NCBI RefSeq assembly: GCF_000423225.1 | Contig: NZ_AUHO01000006.1 | Coordinates: 186,001 to 250,000 of the forward strand | From: Kaistia adipata DSM 17808 | Lineage (GTDB): Bacteria > Pseudomonadota > Alphaproteobacteria > Rhizobiales > Kaistiaceae | DNA length: 64,000 nt | Direction of reading: 5' to 3' | Shown here: positions 53,042 through 61,741 of the stretch, in pieces | Layout: the number at the start of each line of letters is the position of its first letter | Position numbering within the stretch: the first letter of the stretch is position 1 | The notes under the pieces: generated by a model | Told to the model about the DNA's origin: nothing | The model's database searches: none | What the model saw: only the letters and a program-made list of their open reading frames with translations | Position numbers and translations under genes: made by a program

Positions 53042-54234
53042 CGGCATCTCCTTCGAACTTCTTCGACGTCGTCGTGATCGGCGCCGGCGCAGCCGGTATG
53101 ATGTGCGCGATCGAGGCGGGCAAGCGTGGGCGCAGGGTCGCGGTCATCGATCATTCGTCGTCGGCCGGCGACAAGATTCGCATTTCTGGCGGCGGTCGCT
53201 GCAACTTCACCAATGTGAACGCCGCACCGAAGAACTTCATCTCGCAGAACCCGCGCTTCTGCATCTCTGCGCTCTCGCGCTACACGCAGCGCGATTTCAT
53301 CGGCCTCGTCGAGCGGCATGGCATCACCTATCACGAGAAGACCCTGGGCCAGCTCTTCTGCGACGGCTCGTCGAAGCAGATCATCGAGATGCTGGTCGCG
53401 GAGATGCAGCGCGCCGGCGTCGAGCTCCGGCTTGGCACGGCGGTGAAGCGGGTCGAGCATCGCGTCGATGGCGGGTTTCGCGTCGCGACCGCGTCTGGCG
53501 ACGTCGTCTGCAAGTCGCTGGTGATCGCGAGCGGCGGCAAGTCGATCCCCAAGATGGGCGCGACCGGGTTCGGCTACGAGATCGCCAGCCAGTTCGGGCT
53601 GAAGCTCGTCGAGACCCGCCCGGGCCTCGTACCGCTGACCTTCGATGGCGCGATGCTGGAACGGCTGACGCCGCTCGCCGGCGTTGCTGTCGATGCGATC
53701 GCGAAACACGGCAAGACGAGCTTCACCGAGGCGATGCTGTTCACGCATCGCGGCCTCTCGGGTCCGGCGATCCTGCAAATCTCCTCCTATTGGCGCGAGG
53801 GCGACGAGATCACGCTCGCGATGCTGCCGGGAACCGATCTGTTCGCGGAGCTGAAGGCGGCCAAGGCCGATCGCGGCAAGCAGGCGCTCGGCACGGTGCT
53901 CGCGACGCTGCTGCCGAAGCGGTTGGCGCAGCTGATCGCCGACGAGGCGGGGGGGAAGGGCAATCTCGCCGATCTGTCCGACAAAGTGCTCCGACGCGTC
54001 GAGGCGTCGATCAACGCCTGGCGGGTGAAGCCGCTGGGCTCGGAAGGCTACCGGACGGCCGAGGTCACGCTTGGCGGCGTCGACACCAGTGACCTCGATT
54101 CGAAGACGATGGAGGCGCGCGATGTACCCGGCCTCTATTTCATCGGCGAGGTGGTCGACGTGACCGGCTGGCTCGGCGGCTATAATTTCCAGTGGGCCTG
54201 GTCGTCCGGCTGGGTGGCGGGGCAGGCGGTCTAG
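53038..54234 (+). CDS. HI0933/BaiN-family flavoprotein
   Basis: A 398-residue FAD protein starting at GTG 53038. It has VIGAGAAGMMCAIEAGKRG (FAD Rossmann), ISGGGRCNFTNVN, a family hallmark, and at the end GLYFIGEVVDVTGWLGGYNFQWAW. The usual role is unclear; some members act on dihydrouridine or bile acids. Here it is third in an operon with two rRNA-modification enzymes, which would fit an RNA-related redox step. Confidence 0.9.
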   Translation: MTASPSNFFDVVVIGAGAAGMMCAIEAGKRGRRVAVIDHSSSAGDKIRISGGGRCNFTNVNAAPKNFISQNPRFCISALSRYTQRDFIGLVERHGITYHEKTLGQLFCDGSSKQIIEMLVAEMQRAGVELRLGTAVKRVEHRVDGGFRVATASGDVVCKSLVIASGGKSIPKMGATGFGYEIASQFGLKLVETRPGLVPLTFDGAMLERLTPLAGVAVDAIAKHGKTSFTEAMLFTHRGLSGPAILQISSYWREGDEITLAMLPGTDLFAELKAAKADRGKQALGTVLATLLPKRLAQLIADEAGGKGNLADLSDKVLRRVEASINAWRVKPLGSEGYRTAEVTLGGVDTSDLDSKTMEARDVPGLYFIGEVVDVTGWLGGYNFQWAWSSGWVAGQAV

Positions 54235-54252
54235 GGACCTGCCTGCCGACCT

Positions 54253-54828
54253 TCACTCCTTCAGCACGCCGGATTTCTTCGCCGCGAAGATCGCCAAGGC
54301 GTCCATCAGCGTCGGCGACAGGCAGTCATAGGGTTCGAGGCCGAGCTCGTGGAAGCGGGCGCGGATGCCGGCCATCTTGTCCGGCTTGACGCCGCCCTCG
54401 ATCAGCGACGAGACGAAGGCGCCGAACTGCGGCGCCTGCCAGCCATCCTCGCGCGACAGTTCCGGATGCACGAAGGTGAGCCCCTTGAAGGCGTGGTCCT
54501 TCTCGACCGGGCCATGCATGTGCACGCCGCAGACCTTGCAGGCGTGGCGCCGGATCGTGGCGTCCGGATTGACCAGCTTCAGCTTGTCGCCGTTGGCGCT
54601 CACCGTGACGTTCTCGGTCGGCACGACGGCGACGATCGAGACGATCGCGCCCTCCGGCTTCCAGCACTGGGTGCAGCCGCAGGCGTGGTTATGGGCGACC
54701 TGTCCCTTGACGGTCACCTTCACCGGATTATCGAGGCAATGGCAGAGTAGCGTCCCGCCGGCGAAATTCTCGGCGCCCGGGCGAATGCCCTTGTCTATGA
54801 CGGGATGAAGAAGGACGGTGCCTGGCAT
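54253..54828 (-). CDS. gfa: S-(hydroxymethyl)glutathione synthase (Gfa)
   Basis: A 191-residue zinc enzyme of the GFA family, promoting formaldehyde-glutathione adduct formation. Cys ligands are seen in [17 protein letters not shown] and [19 protein letters not shown] precedes ATG 54828. The C-terminal extension ([13 protein letters not shown]) is typical of true Gfa. It converges on the flavoprotein operon. Confidence 0.92.
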   Translation of the reverse strand: MPGTVLLHPVIDKGIRPGAENFAGGTLLCHCLDNPVKVTVKGQVAHNHACGCTQCWKPEGAIVSIVAVVPTENVTVSANGDKLKLVNPDATIRRHACKVCGVHMHGPVEKDHAFKGLTFVHPELSREDGWQAPQFGAFVSSLIEGGVKPDKMAGIRARFHELGLEPYDCLSPTLMDALAIFAAKKSGVLKE

Positions 54829-54902
54829 GTCGTGCTCCCTCCGTTCATGCCGCCTCATTGGGGCGGCTAAACTCAGGGTAGCGCCGACGCTGCGTCAAGG
54901 AA

Positions 54903-54923
54903 ACGGCCGGCGAGGCCGGCCGT
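54903..54923 (-). terminator. Hairpin after argC
   Basis: Perfect 9-bp arms (acggccggc / gccggccgt) around three bases; TTTCCTT follows on the minus strand, 68 bases after the argC stop. Confidence 0.6.
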
Positions 54924-54990
54924 CGAACAAATGCGCGGGAGCGGCGACGGGATCCGGCTCTCCGGAGAGGTCCCGTCGCGGCGCGGATGT

Positions 54991-55941
54991 TCAGTTGAGG
55001 CCGCTGGCCTCGTCGAGTCCGAGAACCAGATTGAGGTTCTGGACCGCGGCGCCGGAGGCGCCCTTGCCGAGATTGTCGAGCAGGGCGACGAGGCGGACCT
55101 GGCCGGCGCCCTCGGTGCCGAAGGTGAAGAGCTTCATCCGGTTGGTGCCGTTCAGGCCCTCGGGATCGAGGCCGGTCATGGCGCCGCTCTCGGCGAGATC
55201 CGCGACCGTCACGAAGCGCTCGCCGGCATAGTGCGCGGCGAGCGCCGCGTTGACGGCGGCGAGGCTCGGCGCGCCCGGGATCTGGCCGAGATGCAGCGGG
55301 ATTTCGACGATCATGCCCTGCGCATAGCGGCCAACGGCCGGCGCGAAGATCGGGCGCAGGTCGAGCTTGCCGTGCTTCTGGATCTCCGGCACGTGCTTGT
55401 GCTGCAGGGGCAACGCATAGATGCGGTAATTCTCATGGCTGTAGTTCGCGGCATTCGGATCCTCGAACTCGGCGATCATCGCCTTGCCGCCGCCGGAATA
55501 GCCGGAGACGGCGTTGATCGTCACCGGCCAGGAGGCGGGCAGCAGGCCGGCCGAAACCAGCGGCCGGAGCAGGGCGATCGCGCCGGTCGCGTAGCAGCCG
55601 GGGTTGGAAATCCGCGTCGCGGCGGCGATCGCCGCCCGCTGCGACTTGTCCAGCTCGGCGAAGCCATAGGTCCAGTCGGCCGCGGTCCGATGCGCCGTCG
55701 AGGCGTCGACCACCTTGACCTTCGGATTGTCGATCAGGCTGACGGCTTCCTTGGAGGCGGCGTCCGGCAGGCAGAGCACGACGGCGTCGGCGCTGTTCAG
55801 AAGCTCGGCCCGCGCGACGGTCTCCTTGCGCCGTTCGGGCGCGATCGACAGCAGGCGGATATCGCTGCGGCCCTCGAGCCGCTGGCGGATCTGCAGACCC
55901 GTCGTGCCGGCTTCGCCGTCGATGAAGACCGTGGATACCAT
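54991..55941 (-). CDS. argC: N-acetyl-gamma-glutamyl-phosphate reductase, short type
   Basis: A 316-residue NADP-dependent enzyme of arginine synthesis. FIDGEAGTTGLQIRQRL (7-23) is the cofactor motif and C116 in SNPGCYATG the catalytic residue. The short form and sequence VFIDGEAGTTG identify the type-2 ArgC common in alphaproteobacteria. It follows rpsI across a terminator, a common order in Rhizobiales. Confidence 0.95.
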   Translation of the reverse strand: MVSTVFIDGEAGTTGLQIRQRLEGRSDIRLLSIAPERRKETVARAELLNSADAVVLCLPDAASKEAVSLIDNPKVKVVDASTAHRTAADWTYGFAELDKSQRAAIAAATRISNPGCYATGAIALLRPLVSAGLLPASWPVTINAVSGYSGGGKAMIAEFEDPNAANYSHENYRIYALPLQHKHVPEIQKHGKLDLRPIFAPAVGRYAQGMIVEIPLHLGQIPGAPSLAAVNAALAAHYAGERFVTVADLAESGAMTGLDPEGLNGTNRMKLFTFGTEGAGQVRLVALLDNLGKGASGAAVQNLNLVLGLDEASGLN

Positions 55942-56033
55942 GGCTCGCCTCCGTTCAGGCTCAGAAGATGGTGACGCGCGCGCCGCCTGCAAGCATGCCG
56001 GCCGACGTGACGTCGCGATGACACAAAGCATAG

Positions 56034-56067
56034 AAAAAGGGCGCTGCGGTTGCCCGAAGCGCCCCTT
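56034..56067 (-). terminator. Terminator of rplM-rpsI
   Basis: On the minus strand ggggcgct and agcgccc pair around a 12-base loop, then TTTTTC, 24 bases after the rpsI stop. Confidence 0.8.
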
Positions 56068-56090
56068 CGAAAACGTCGTGTGGACGCCGA

Positions 56091-56561
56091 TTAGCGCTTC
56101 GAGAACTGGAAGCTGCGGCGGGCCTTGGCGTGGCCGTACTTCTTGCGCTCGACGACGCGGCTGTCGCGGGTCAGGAAGCCGCCCTTCTTGAGGACGCTGC
56201 GCAGCTCGGGCTCGTAGTAGGTCAGCGCCTTCGAGATGCCGTGACGCAGCGCGCCGGCCTGGCCCGACAGACCGCCGCCGGAAACCGTGGCGTTGATGTC
56301 GTACTGGTCGCTGCGAGCGGCGACGCCGATCGGCTGCTGAACGAGCATCTGCAGGACGGGGCGCGCGAAGTAGCCCTTGAACTCCTTGCCGTTCACGATG
56401 ATCTTGCCGGTGCCCGGCTTGATCCAGACGCGGGCAATGGCGTTCTTGCGCTTGCCGGTCGCGTAGGCGCGGCCCTGGGCGTCGAGCTTCTGCACATGGA
56501 CAGGAGCCGCATTCTCGGACGAGATGACGGCGAGGTCCTGGAGGGACTGGAGATCAGCCAT
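56091..56561 (-). CDS. rpsI: 30S ribosomal protein S9
   Basis: A 156-residue ribosomal protein with the alphaproteobacterial N-terminal extension (about 30 residues), the core [15 protein letters not shown] and the conserved ending [11 protein letters not shown] that reaches the P site. It lies 2 bases after rplM. Confidence 0.98.
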   Translation of the reverse strand: MADLQSLQDLAVISSENAAPVHVQKLDAQGRAYATGKRKNAIARVWIKPGTGKIIVNGKEFKGYFARPVLQMLVQQPIGVAARSDQYDINATVSGGGLSGQAGALRHGISKALTYYEPELRSVLKKGGFLTRDSRVVERKKYGHAKARRSFQFSKR

Positions 56562-56563
56562 GT

Positions 56564-57028
56564 TCAGGCAATCCTCTTGTTCTTGGCATTCAGGGCGCCG
56601 ACGTCGAGCACTTCCGGCTGCTGGGCCTCATGCGGATGCGACGAGCCGCCATAGACGCGGAGGTTCTTGAGCTGGCGACGGCCGAGCGGACCCTCGGGGA
56701 TCATGCGCTCGACGGCCTTCTCCAGGACGCGCTCCGGGAACTTGCCCTCGATGATCTGGCGCGGGCTGCGCTCCTTGATGCCGCCGACGTAACCGGTGTG
56801 CCAGTAGTACCGCTTGTCGGTGTACTTGGCGCCGGTGAAGACGACCTTGTCGGCATTGATGACGATGACGTTGTCGCCATCGTCGACGTGCGGCGTGAAG
56901 CTGGCCTTGTGCTTGCCGCGAAGGCGGTTCGCGACGATCACGGCGAGGCGGCCAACGACCAGCCCTTCAGCGTCGATCAGAATCCACTTCTTCTCGACAT
57001 CCGCCGGCTTGGTGGAAATGGTGCTCAT
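56564..57028 (-). CDS. rplM: 50S ribosomal protein L13
   Basis: A 154-residue ribosomal protein; conserved segments are [27 protein letters not shown] and [22 protein letters not shown]. First gene of the rplM-rpsI operon. Confidence 0.98.
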   Translation of the reverse strand: MSTISTKPADVEKKWILIDAEGLVVGRLAVIVANRLRGKHKASFTPHVDDGDNVIVINADKVVFTGAKYTDKRYYWHTGYVGGIKERSPRQIIEGKFPERVLEKAVERMIPEGPLGRRQLKNLRVYGGSSHPHEAQQPEVLDVGALNAKNKRIA

Positions 57029-57106
57029 TGATGAACTCGTTTTCTCGTGCCCTTGCGGGCAGGATTAGCGGCAACAGGACACGGGGTCCCGTCGATCGTG
57101 GGGGTG

Positions 57107-57134
57107 TGTATCCTGCGTGCCAGATTCCGTCAAG
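57107..57134 (-). promoter_or_regulatory. Candidate sigma-70 promoter of rplM-rpsI
   Basis: Minus-strand CTTGAC, 16 bases, GATACA, about 80 bases before the rplM start. It fits the alphaproteobacterial housekeeping pattern CTTGAC-N17-TATA-like. The rest of 57135-57399 shows no gene I can support. Confidence 0.5.
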
Positions 57135-57399
57135 CGCATGCCAGAAGTGGCGGCTAAAAATAGCGACGTAAATTCAAAGACTTATATGTGCGGTATTATT
57201 TTACCGTCGACGAAATGCGTTTTGCCGGCGTTCGGGCGATCGACAAGGTGGGCCGGCTTGTCGATCAAGGATGTCGGCAAACTGGATTAGTGGGGGCGCG
57301 GCCCTTGCCGGTTGTCCCGCGGCCTGCCAAGCATGGCGAGGCTGCGCCTAGTGGCGCTTTCGGGTTTGCAGGTTTCAATCGGATCTTGGGGTAGGGCAT

Positions 57400-57498
57400 A
57401 TGTGGGCTGTGTGGAAGCATCCGTTGTTTCGGTTGGCGGTTTTCGTCGTGCTGCTTGGCGCGGCGCTCGCTTTCGCCTTCCTGATCGGTGCCGAGTAG
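57400..57498 (+). CDS. 32-residue single-TM protein
   Basis: MWAVWKHPLFRLAVFVVLLG with one membrane helix (about 9-29) ending LIGAE. TAGGGC lies just upstream and a terminator follows 8 bases after the stop, which supports expression. No family recognised. Confidence 0.5.
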   Translation: MWAVWKHPLFRLAVFVVLLGAALAFAFLIGAE

Positions 57499-57505
57499 CC
57501 TCTTG

Positions 57506-57533
57506 GGGCTCCCCGTTCGGCGGGGCCGTTTTA
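57506..57533 (+). terminator. Terminator after the 32-residue protein gene
   Basis: ggctccccg / cggggcc arms followed by GTTTTA. Confidence 0.6.
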
Positions 57534-57642
57534 TCACACCATCCGTCTCCAATGCGGGCTTTCGTGGATCGAGCCTGCTGGGCGCTGTACCCGGCGGGGC
57601 GATCGGTTATGCTGCCCGCCCAATCGTGACGGGGAAGACCAC

Positions 57643-58092
57643 ATGACGAATACAGGCCTCGCACCGCGGCTCAGCATTGTGACGCTCGGCGTTGCCAACG
57701 TCCCGAAGGCGCGTGCCTTCTATGAGGCGCTCGGATGGCAGGCGTCCTCGGCCAGCCAGGAGGCGATCACCTTTTTCCAGCTTTCCGGCGTCGTGCTGGC
57801 GCTGTTCGATCGCAACGCGCTCGCCGACGACGCCAATGTGGCGCCGGCTGGCGACGGCTTCCGGGCCGTGACGCTCGCGCATAACGTGACGAGCGAGGCG
57901 GAGGTCGACGCGGCGCTCGCCCACGCCGTCAATTGCGGCGCCCGCCTCGTGAAGGAAGCGACCAAGGTCTTCTGGGGCGGCTATTCCGGCTATTTTGCCG
58001 ATCTCGATGGCCATCTCTGGGAAGTGGCCTACAATCCCTTCCTGCCACTCGACGATGCGGGGCGCCCCGTCCTTCCGGGATCGCAGCCATGA
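57643..58092 (+). CDS. VOC (glyoxalase-fold) family protein
   Basis: A 149-residue protein with two beta-alpha-beta-beta-beta modules: SIVTLGVANVPKARAFYEALGW at the start and GYFADLDGHLWEVAYNPF at the end, the latter carrying the metal-ligand Glu region. The substrate is unknown. It overlaps the next start (ATGA). Confidence 0.88.
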   Translation: MTNTGLAPRLSIVTLGVANVPKARAFYEALGWQASSASQEAITFFQLSGVVLALFDRNALADDANVAPAGDGFRAVTLAHNVTSEAEVDAALAHAVNCGARLVKEATKVFWGGYSGYFADLDGHLWEVAYNPFLPLDDAGRPVLPGSQP

Positions 58093-58895
58093 AGCCGTTT
58101 GTTCTCGCCTCCGCCGCCTGTGCGGCCCTTCTGCTCTCCGGCCCGTCCGCGCGCGCTGCCGACGAGCAGCCGAAGCCGTATGAGCCCATGGTCGTCACAT
58201 ACGACACCTCGGGCACCGACGATCCGGAGCTCAAGGCGTTCGTCGAGACCCTCAGGAAGGCGATCATGTCCGGCGACGTCGGCACGCTCAAGGCGAGCGC
58301 GGCGCCGGAGGTCAAGATCTATTCCGTGATGATCGGGTTCCCCGAGGCCACACCGCCGGAGCCCTTGTCGGACCCGGAAAAGCGGCCGGGCGACCAGCGT
58401 CTGGACGACGCCGCGGCGCTGACGACGAGCGGGGATGTCGACTATAGCCGCGAGGATCTCGACGGCTTGGTCGTCGACCTGTTCGGCAATGCGCTGGACG
58501 AGGAGACGATCGGTCACTCGAAGACGGCGAAGGGGGCGATCTGTTCGCCGGCGGAACCGATTTTCGACCGCGACAGGGCGCTCGCCATCGCCGACGCGGC
58601 GGGCGTGCCTTCCGGCAATCTCTGGATCCTGACCGAGGACACCGAGTTCCGCGAGAAGCCGAGTACCGATGCCCCGGTCCTGACGAAGCTCGCCGCCGGC
58701 ACGATCGTCCCGTTCCAGGAAGGTTCGGTCGAGGGCGAGGATGGCGACGGCGACTGGTATTCGGTCGTTCTGCCGTCCGCGAAGGTCGGCTACGCGCTCA
58801 ACGACATCTCGCGCGGCTTCCAGGCGACCAGCGTCTGCTACGGCAAGGTCGACGGCAAGTGGGCGGTGACCGCGGTGATCGTTCCGGGGCTGTGA
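58089..58895 (+). CDS. Periplasmic SH3-domain protein
   Basis: A 268-residue exported protein with a 23-residue signal peptide (cut after ARA). The first mature domain is helical and acidic; the C-terminal half (about 180-265) is a bacterial SH3 domain (LWILTEDTEFREKPSTDAPV; GDWYSVVLPSAKVGYAL). SH3b domains bind cell-wall peptides. Function otherwise unknown. Confidence 0.8.
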   Translation: MKPFVLASAACAALLLSGPSARAADEQPKPYEPMVVTYDTSGTDDPELKAFVETLRKAIMSGDVGTLKASAAPEVKIYSVMIGFPEATPPEPLSDPEKRPGDQRLDDAAALTTSGDVDYSREDLDGLVVDLFGNALDEETIGHSKTAKGAICSPAEPIFDRDRALAIADAAGVPSGNLWILTEDTEFREKPSTDAPVLTKLAAGTIVPFQEGSVEGEDGDGDWYSVVLPSAKVGYALNDISRGFQATSVCYGKVDGKWAVTAVIVPGL

Positions 58896-58899
58896 GCGC

Positions 58900-59328
58900 A
58901 TGAATCATGATCGCTATGACGACGCGTATCTCCGCGCGATCCTGACGGAGACGCGGACGATCGCGCTGATCGGCGCCAGCCCGAAGGCCATCCGGCCGAG
59001 CCATGGCGTGCTCGGCTACCTGACGGCTTCGGGCTACGAGACCTACCCGATCAATCCGGGCATCGCGGGCAGCCAGCTGTTCGGCCGCACCGTCTATGCC
59101 CGTCTGGCCGATGTTCCGGCCGCGATCGACATGGTCGACGTGTTCCGCAACGCGGATGCGATCGGCGTCGTCGTCGACGAGGTTCTCGCGCTGCCGGCGC
59201 TGCCCAAGGTCGTGTGGATGCAGCTCGGCGTCCGCAACGATGCCGAGGCGGCGCGCCTGGAGGCGCGCGGCATCCAGGTCGTGATGGATCGTTGTCCGGC
59301 GATCGAGCGGCCGCGTCTCGTCGGCTGA
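58900..59328 (+). CDS. CoA-binding (YccU-like) protein
   Basis: A 142-residue Rossmann-fold protein: TIALIGASPKAIRPSHGVLG at the N-terminus, YETYPINPG, and KVVWMQLGVRNDAEAARLE. Matches the succinyl-CoA-synthetase-like CoA-binding family. Often next to metY in Rhizobiales, as here, 147 bases upstream of it. Role unknown. Confidence 0.92.
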   Translation: MNHDRYDDAYLRAILTETRTIALIGASPKAIRPSHGVLGYLTASGYETYPINPGIAGSQLFGRTVYARLADVPAAIDMVDVFRNADAIGVVVDEVLALPALPKVVWMQLGVRNDAEAARLEARGIQVVMDRCPAIERPRLVG

Positions 59329-59475
59329 GGGGTGCCGCGCGCGTCGAGCGCGTGCGGCATGGATTCAGTTTCTACCCGACCGTGTCTTTTGGCGAAGAAG
59401 TTGCTGCCAAGCCGGGACGTCTCCGGCTATCGATGATGACACGCACAACCAGAATTCCCTGAGGAGGAGATCAGA

Positions 59476-60762
59476 ATGGCCGAAGACAGACTGCCGGGGT
59501 TCGCCACGCTCGCCGTGCATGCCGGCGCGCAGCCCGATCCGACGACCGGCGCTCGGATCACGCCGATCTACCAGACCAGCTCGTTCGTCTTCAACGACGT
59601 CGACCACGCTGCGTCGCTGTTCGGCCTGCAGGCCTTCGGCAACATCTATACGCGCATCACCAATCCGACCACTGCCGTGCTCGAGGAGCGGGTCGCGGCG
59701 CTCGAGGGCGGCACGGCCGCCGTCGCGGTGGCCTCGGGCCACGCGGCGCAGCTGCTGGTGTTCCACACGCTGCTGCAGCCCGGTGACGAGTTCGTCGCCT
59801 CGAGCAAGCTCTATGGCGGCTCGATCAACCAGTTCAACCATTCGTTCAAGAGCTTCGGCTGGAACGTGGTCTGGGCGGACCCCGACGATATCGGCTCATT
59901 CGAGCGGGCGATCACGCCGAAGACCAAGGCGATCTTCATCGAATCGATCGCCAATCCCGGCGGCATCGTCGTTGACATCGCCGCGATCGCGGCCGTCGCC
60001 AAGCGGGCAGGGGTTCCGCTGATCGTCGACAACACGCTCGCCACGCCCTACCTGTGCCGGCCGTTCGAGCATGGCGCCGACATCGTCGTCCATTCGCTCA
60101 CCAAGTTCCTGGGTGGTCACGGCAATTCGATGGGCGGCATCATCGTCGATGGCGGCCGCTTCAACTGGACGCGCGAGGAGCGCTATCCGAAGCTGTCGCA
60201 GCCGCTGCCGGAATATAACGGGCTCGTGCTCGCCGAGACCTTCGGCAACTTCGCCTTCGCCATCGCGACGCGCGTCCTCGGCCTGCGCGACCTTGGTCCG
60301 GCGATCTCGCCGCAGAACTCGTTCCTGATCCTGACCGGCATCGAGACGCTGCCGCTTCGCATGCAGCGCCATTCCGACAATGCGCGGGCCGTCGCGGAGT
60401 ATCTCGCCGATCATCCGGCCGTCAGCTGGGTCAGCTATGCAGGCCTGCCGGGCGACCGCTATCACAACCTCGCCCGCCGTTACGTCCCGCGTGGCGCCGG
60501 CGCGGTGCTGACGTTTGGCCTCAAGGGCGGCTATGACGCGGGCGTCGAGGTGGTGTCGTCGGTCAAGCTGTTCTCGCATCTCGCCAATATCGGCGATACG
60601 CGCTCGCTGATCATCCATCCCGCCTCGACCACGCATCGCCAGTTGAGCGACGCCCAGAAGACCAAGGCCGGGGCCGGCCCCGACGTCGTCCGCCTGTCGG
60701 TCGGCATCGAGGACAAGGAAGACATCATCGCCGATCTCGAGCAGGCGCTGGCCGGCGCCTAG
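59476..60762 (+). CDS. metY: O-acetylhomoserine sulfhydrylase (PLP enzyme)
   Basis: A 428-residue enzyme of the Cys/Met metabolism PLP family that makes homocysteine from O-acetylhomoserine and sulfide. The PLP lysine is K210 (VHSLTKFLGGHGNSMGG); other marks are TRITNPTTAVLEERVAALEG and IIHPASTTHRQL. GAGGAGG-type site upstream of ATG 59476. Length suits MetY rather than MetB/MetC. Confidence 0.93.
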   Translation: MAEDRLPGFATLAVHAGAQPDPTTGARITPIYQTSSFVFNDVDHAASLFGLQAFGNIYTRITNPTTAVLEERVAALEGGTAAVAVASGHAAQLLVFHTLLQPGDEFVASSKLYGGSINQFNHSFKSFGWNVVWADPDDIGSFERAITPKTKAIFIESIANPGGIVVDIAAIAAVAKRAGVPLIVDNTLATPYLCRPFEHGADIVVHSLTKFLGGHGNSMGGIIVDGGRFNWTREERYPKLSQPLPEYNGLVLAETFGNFAFAIATRVLGLRDLGPAISPQNSFLILTGIETLPLRMQRHSDNARAVAEYLADHPAVSWVSYAGLPGDRYHNLARRYVPRGAGAVLTFGLKGGYDAGVEVVSSVKLFSHLANIGDTRSLIIHPASTTHRQLSDAQKTKAGAGPDVVRLSVGIEDKEDIIADLEQALAGA

Positions 60763-60777
60763 GTCAGATCCACAGTT

Positions 60778-60800
60778 GCCTCGGGCTCCCCGCCCGAGGC
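60778..60800. terminator. Perfect 9-bp hairpin after metY
   Basis: gcctcgggc-tcccc-gcccgaggc, 16 bases after the metY stop. No T-tract follows, so termination would be weak or factor-aided. Confidence 0.45.
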
Positions 60801-60817
60801 TCCCCAGGGAGGGCAAC

Positions 60818-61735
60818 GTGCGACCGAGTTCTGATTACTCCGCGGCCGAATGGTTGCGGGGCAAACCACTCCTGCACGGCTTCAAGCTCTGTCGCAATGA
60901 GCTGGTGTCCGCTGCCTTTGCAAGGAGCCGGCCTGCCGGTCTCGACCGCTTTCTTGCCGACAACGCCGATCGTGCCCGGGACCGCGTCACGGTCGCGATC
61001 GCGTTCAACACACCGTGGGTGATCGACCTGCTCCTTCGCACCACCCGATTGCACTTGCGCGGGACGCTGGTCGTTGTTGACAATTCAAACAAACCAGATG
61101 CCCGTCGAGCTATTGAGCGGATCTGTCGGGATGAAGACATTCCCTACATCGGGCTTCCGCGCAACCCGGAGAGACACCCGTGCAGATCGCACGGCATTTC
61201 GATGAACTGGGCCCATGCCAATCTCTTATCAGCCTGGAAGCCCGATATTTTCGGCTATATCGACCATGACCTGTTTCCGCTCGACGCGCTCGACCCAGCG
61301 AAACGGCTAGCCGGCAGGGCCGTCTATGGTCAGCAGAATAGGTCGCCATGGGGCTGGAATCTTTGGGCCGGCTACTGCTTTTTCGATGGCCGAAAGATCG
61401 AGTGCTTCCGCCCCGACTTCAATCACGACGTTCCGCGACATCTGGATACGGGTGGCCGCAACTGGGTGCGTATTTACCAGCATCTCGCGGAAGGTCAGTA
61501 TGGCTTTGCCGATGCCGAGCATATTCCCTTGGACGCGGTTCAAGACGGAGAGAGGCTTCATATCCCATCCGTGGACCGGTGCATCCATGTTGGGGGCGCC
61601 TCGTTCGGACCGGCGCGCCGCATTGTCAAGGATGCTGGCGTCATCAAACGGCTTGTCGAGCGCATTGAGGCCGGCGAGGTGTTTGACGATATCGTTCGAT
61701 ACGATCCGGCGGGCGGGCGCGCCATCGGGGCGTGA
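60818..61735 (+). CDS. Glycosyltransferase-like GT-A protein
   Basis: A 305-residue protein. GTG 60818 is chosen for the AGGGAGGG site upstream. TVAIAFNTPWVIDLLL and TLVVVDNSN form a Rossmann-like start and YIDHDLFPLD supplies a DxD-type metal motif; WNLWAGYCFFDGRKIE follows. No membrane segment. Donor and acceptor are unknown. Its base composition is less GC-rich than metY and phaC, which flank it, so it may have been acquired. Confidence 0.7.
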   Translation: MRPSSDYSAAEWLRGKPLLHGFKLCRNELVSAAFARSRPAGLDRFLADNADRARDRVTVAIAFNTPWVIDLLLRTTRLHLRGTLVVVDNSNKPDARRAIERICRDEDIPYIGLPRNPERHPCRSHGISMNWAHANLLSAWKPDIFGYIDHDLFPLDALDPAKRLAGRAVYGQQNRSPWGWNLWAGYCFFDGRKIECFRPDFNHDVPRHLDTGGRNWVRIYQHLAEGQYGFADAEHIPLDAVQDGERLHIPSVDRCIHVGGASFGPARRIVKDAGVIKRLVERIEAGEVFDDIVRYDPAGGRAIGA

Positions 61736-61741
61736 CCATTT

